DNA of 7,462 bases, from positions 1 through 7,462 of the forward strand of contig JAPPBZ010000093.1 of NCBI GenBank assembly GCA_026702635.1, read 5' to 3'. The notes beneath the pieces are model-generated. The model had not been told where the DNA came from. It worked only from the letters and a program-made list of their open reading frames with translations, and made no database searches. Shown piece after piece: positions 6,187 to 7,462 of the stretch; the first letter of the stretch is position 1; each line of letters starts with the position of its first letter. A program made the translations under genes and the position numbers. This DNA is from Bacteroidota bacterium. Its GTDB lineage: Bacteria; Bacteroidota; Rhodothermia; Rhodothermales; Bin80.

Positions 6187-6654
6187 TTCGTCTGCATCGG
6201 GATCTGTGAAGTCATACCCTCACGGAGTAGATGACTCTGGAAGGAGAGTGATCGGATCTCTGTAATCGAGCCTCCAGAAACAGGACTGCGGATGGAGTTA
6301 GATCGAATGCCCTGTATGGGAGCACCCCCTGCAGGGCATTCTGCATTTGCTTGCATGTAAGAGGATCTGCTTGTGTGGCAGTAATTCACCTAAGCTACCG
6401 TGTACGCTCACACAGATCAGGAATATCCCCGTTACTCAGAGAATTTTTCTTACTTTATGGCACAATTGCGCAGTCAGGTGCATGCAAGATGACTCCCGGT
6501 ATATAATCATGCCTTGTACGCGACATGCAGATACTCGTAATATAATCAACGAGGGCAAGCACTCATTCTCAAATTAACATAGTGTGGTAGACGGGTACCA
6601 AAGGGATGGATTCCTGATGCGGCACTGATATGAACGGTCGAAGCGAGCATTTTT
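6187..6654. other. 468-base stretch without a convincing gene
   Basis: No open frame here has a plausible start, length and composition. The longest forward frame (6347-6577) starts with TTG and encodes a Cys-rich 76-residue peptide with no recognisable domain. The stretch contains a strong hairpin (6305-6341) and two copies of ATATAATCA (6501-6509 and 6540-6548) that could be -10-like elements for apt. No tRNA cloverleaf was seen. It could carry the 3' end of the sigma operon message, the apt promoter, or a small RNA. Confidence 0.5.
6305..6341 (+). terminator. Strong hairpin, candidate terminator of the sigma operon
   Basis: GAATGCCCTG (6305-6314) pairs perfectly with CAGGGCATTC (6332-6341). 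Inside, a T-G wobble, an A-T pair, one mismatch and GGG/CCC (6318-6320 with 6326-6328) extend the stem to leave a 5-base loop. It lies about 120 bases after the stop of the DGD-repeat gene. There is no T-run behind it on either strand, so termination is uncertain; a small-RNA or mRNA-stabilising structure is an alternative. Confidence 0.4.
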
Positions 6655-7182
6655 ATGAACCCGATAGACACACTTGAGCAAGCGATTCGAACAGTTCCAG
6701 ATTTTCCAAAATCCGGAATTCATTTCAAGGACATCACCCCCATCTTATCCAAGATGTCACTCTTGAAGTTGGCGGTTGAGCAACTGGTTCTCCCATTCAA
6801 AGGGGAAAATATTACGAAAGTGGTCGGAGTAGAATCTCGAGGATTCGTTATGGCCCCTATGATTGCACTTGAGCTGGGAGCTGGTTTTATCCCTGTTCGG
6901 AAGGAAGGAAAACTGCCTCGCCAAACCTACAGTGTCTCCTATGACCTCGAATATGGTTCAGACACGTTAGAAATGCATCGAGATTCGATACGACCAAGTG
7001 ATCGGGTGCTCATCCATGATGATGTACTTGCGACCGGTGGTACAGCAGCCGCTGTAGAAGATCTGGTAGATCGGAGTGCAGGGGAAATCGTAGGTCTTTC
7101 ATTCCTGATAGAAATAGTGGAACTGGAGGGTAGAGCAAAGCTGAGGTACAAAGAGAAAGTGCGTTCCGTGATCCAGATGTAA
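6655..7182 (+). CDS. apt: Adenine phosphoribosyltransferase
   Basis: Cytoplasmic purine-salvage enzyme that converts adenine and PRPP to AMP and pyrophosphate. The 175-residue length is normal for the family. The N-terminal DFPKSGIHFKDITPI (16-30) is the characteristic APRT opening. ESRGF (60-64) is the adenine/phosphate-side loop, VRKEGKLP (81-88) is the flexible catalytic loop, and the PRPP-binding loop VLIHDDVLATGGTA covers 118-131 with the two aspartates D122 and D123. His121 replaces the Val common in Proteobacteria, a variant I associate with Bacteroidota-like bacteria. The start is the ATG directly preceded by TTTTT, with no Shine-Dalgarno; the nearby ATG at 6630 is out of frame. It stands alone between two gene-free stretches, so it is probably transcribed from its own promoter. 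Confidence 0.97.
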   Translation: MNPIDTLEQAIRTVPDFPKSGIHFKDITPILSKMSLLKLAVEQLVLPFKGENITKVVGVESRGFVMAPMIALELGAGFIPVRKEGKLPRQTYSVSYDLEYGSDTLEMHRDSIRPSDRVLIHDDVLATGGTAAAVEDLVDRSAGEIVGLSFLIEIVELEGRAKLRYKEKVRSVIQM

Positions 7183-7191
7183 GGTGTCGGT

Positions 7192-7214
7192 GTTCCTGAT
7201 GGCGTATCAGGAGC
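7192..7214 (+). terminator. Hairpin after apt, possible terminator
   Basis: Bases 7192-7200 (GTTCCTGAT) pair with 7206-7214 (ATCAGGAGC) through one T-G wobble, around a 5-base loop GGCGT. It starts 10 bases after the apt stop, the usual place for a terminator. No T-tract follows, so the assignment is tentative. Confidence 0.4.
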
Positions 7215-7462
7215 CTGAGTTGAGGGTGGCAGAGTGGGCCTGGTTGTAGGGTCCAATTGATCTGGATGCAAGTAGAGTGGTGATCGCGTTTCGGAGTCGG
7301 ATTCAATCACGCGTACTTATGGTATGCAGAACACGATCTAATGTGCAAGTACCTTAGAGATAGAGGTAATAGCCAGAATAATACTAAAGCAGAATCGGAT
7401 CAACCATTGTTCAAAATTGAGCCATCCTGCCGTGAAGTGCGTTACAAGTGACTGATGTAATA
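7215..7462. other. Gene-free right end
   Basis: No coding frame with credible composition, no RNA gene and no clear promoter was found here. The minus-strand frames that reach into it (for example 6939-7310) lie mostly opposite apt and encode low-complexity Pro/Ser/Thr-rich peptides, as expected of antisense shadows. It may be the upstream region of a gene beyond the window. Confidence 0.4.

Noticed and set aside
6347..6577. Forward open frame of 76 codons in the gap before apt.
   Set aside because: TTG start, no ribosome-binding site, odd Cys-rich composition and no recognisable motif; best explained as chance.
6580..6650. Possible tRNA before apt.
   Set aside because: No T-loop GGTTCGAAT-like sequence and no acceptor-stem pairing could be found.
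6939..7310. Minus-strand frame of 123 codons opposite and beyond apt.
   Set aside because: Most of it is antisense to a well-conserved enzyme and the remainder is low-complexity Pro/Thr/Ser.

Overview
The window reads as ordinary chromosomal DNA from a Gram-negative, probably free-living bacterium of the Bacteroidota/Rhodothermota/Balneolota (FCB) type with moderate GC. The reasons are a retrograde-lipid (Mla-type) ABC transporter, which implies an outer membrane; the APRT PRPP loop spelled LIHDDVLATGGT, a form I associate with Bacteroidota-like lineages; and the lack of a convincing Shine-Dalgarno sequence in front of any of the eight genes. The lineage is an inference and no marker gene fixes it.

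Layout. On the minus strand, 1591 down to 33 carries mlaE and then mlaF, the permease and ATPase of an Mla-type phospholipid transporter; any mlaD-like substrate-binding gene would lie beyond the left edge. A 94-base divergent spacer separates them from radA (1686-3029, plus), a full-length DNA-repair ATPase. Thirty-three bases after radA begins a compact plus-strand set: an ECF sigma factor (3063-3722), a single-pass membrane protein overlapping it by 8 bases that looks like its anti-sigma factor (3715-4278), and two exported proteins (4292-5152 and 5212-6186). A 468-base stretch without a convincing gene follows, containing one strong hairpin. Then comes apt (6655-7182), a short hairpin behind its stop codon, and 280 bases in which no gene is visible.

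The most interesting part is 3063-6186. The two exported proteins have similar signal peptides, both ending NAxA-Q at residues 21-25, and an alignable 54-residue helical C-terminal module, but different N-terminal parts: a small beta-rich region in the first, and an array of about five DGD-centred repeats plus an arginine-rich segment in the second. This suggests a sigma/anti-sigma switch with two related envelope proteins as sensors, effectors or regulators, possibly an undescribed envelope-stress circuit. That role is inferred from gene order and domain architecture only. The other genes (mlaE, mlaF, radA, apt) are recognisable housekeeping genes and look intact.
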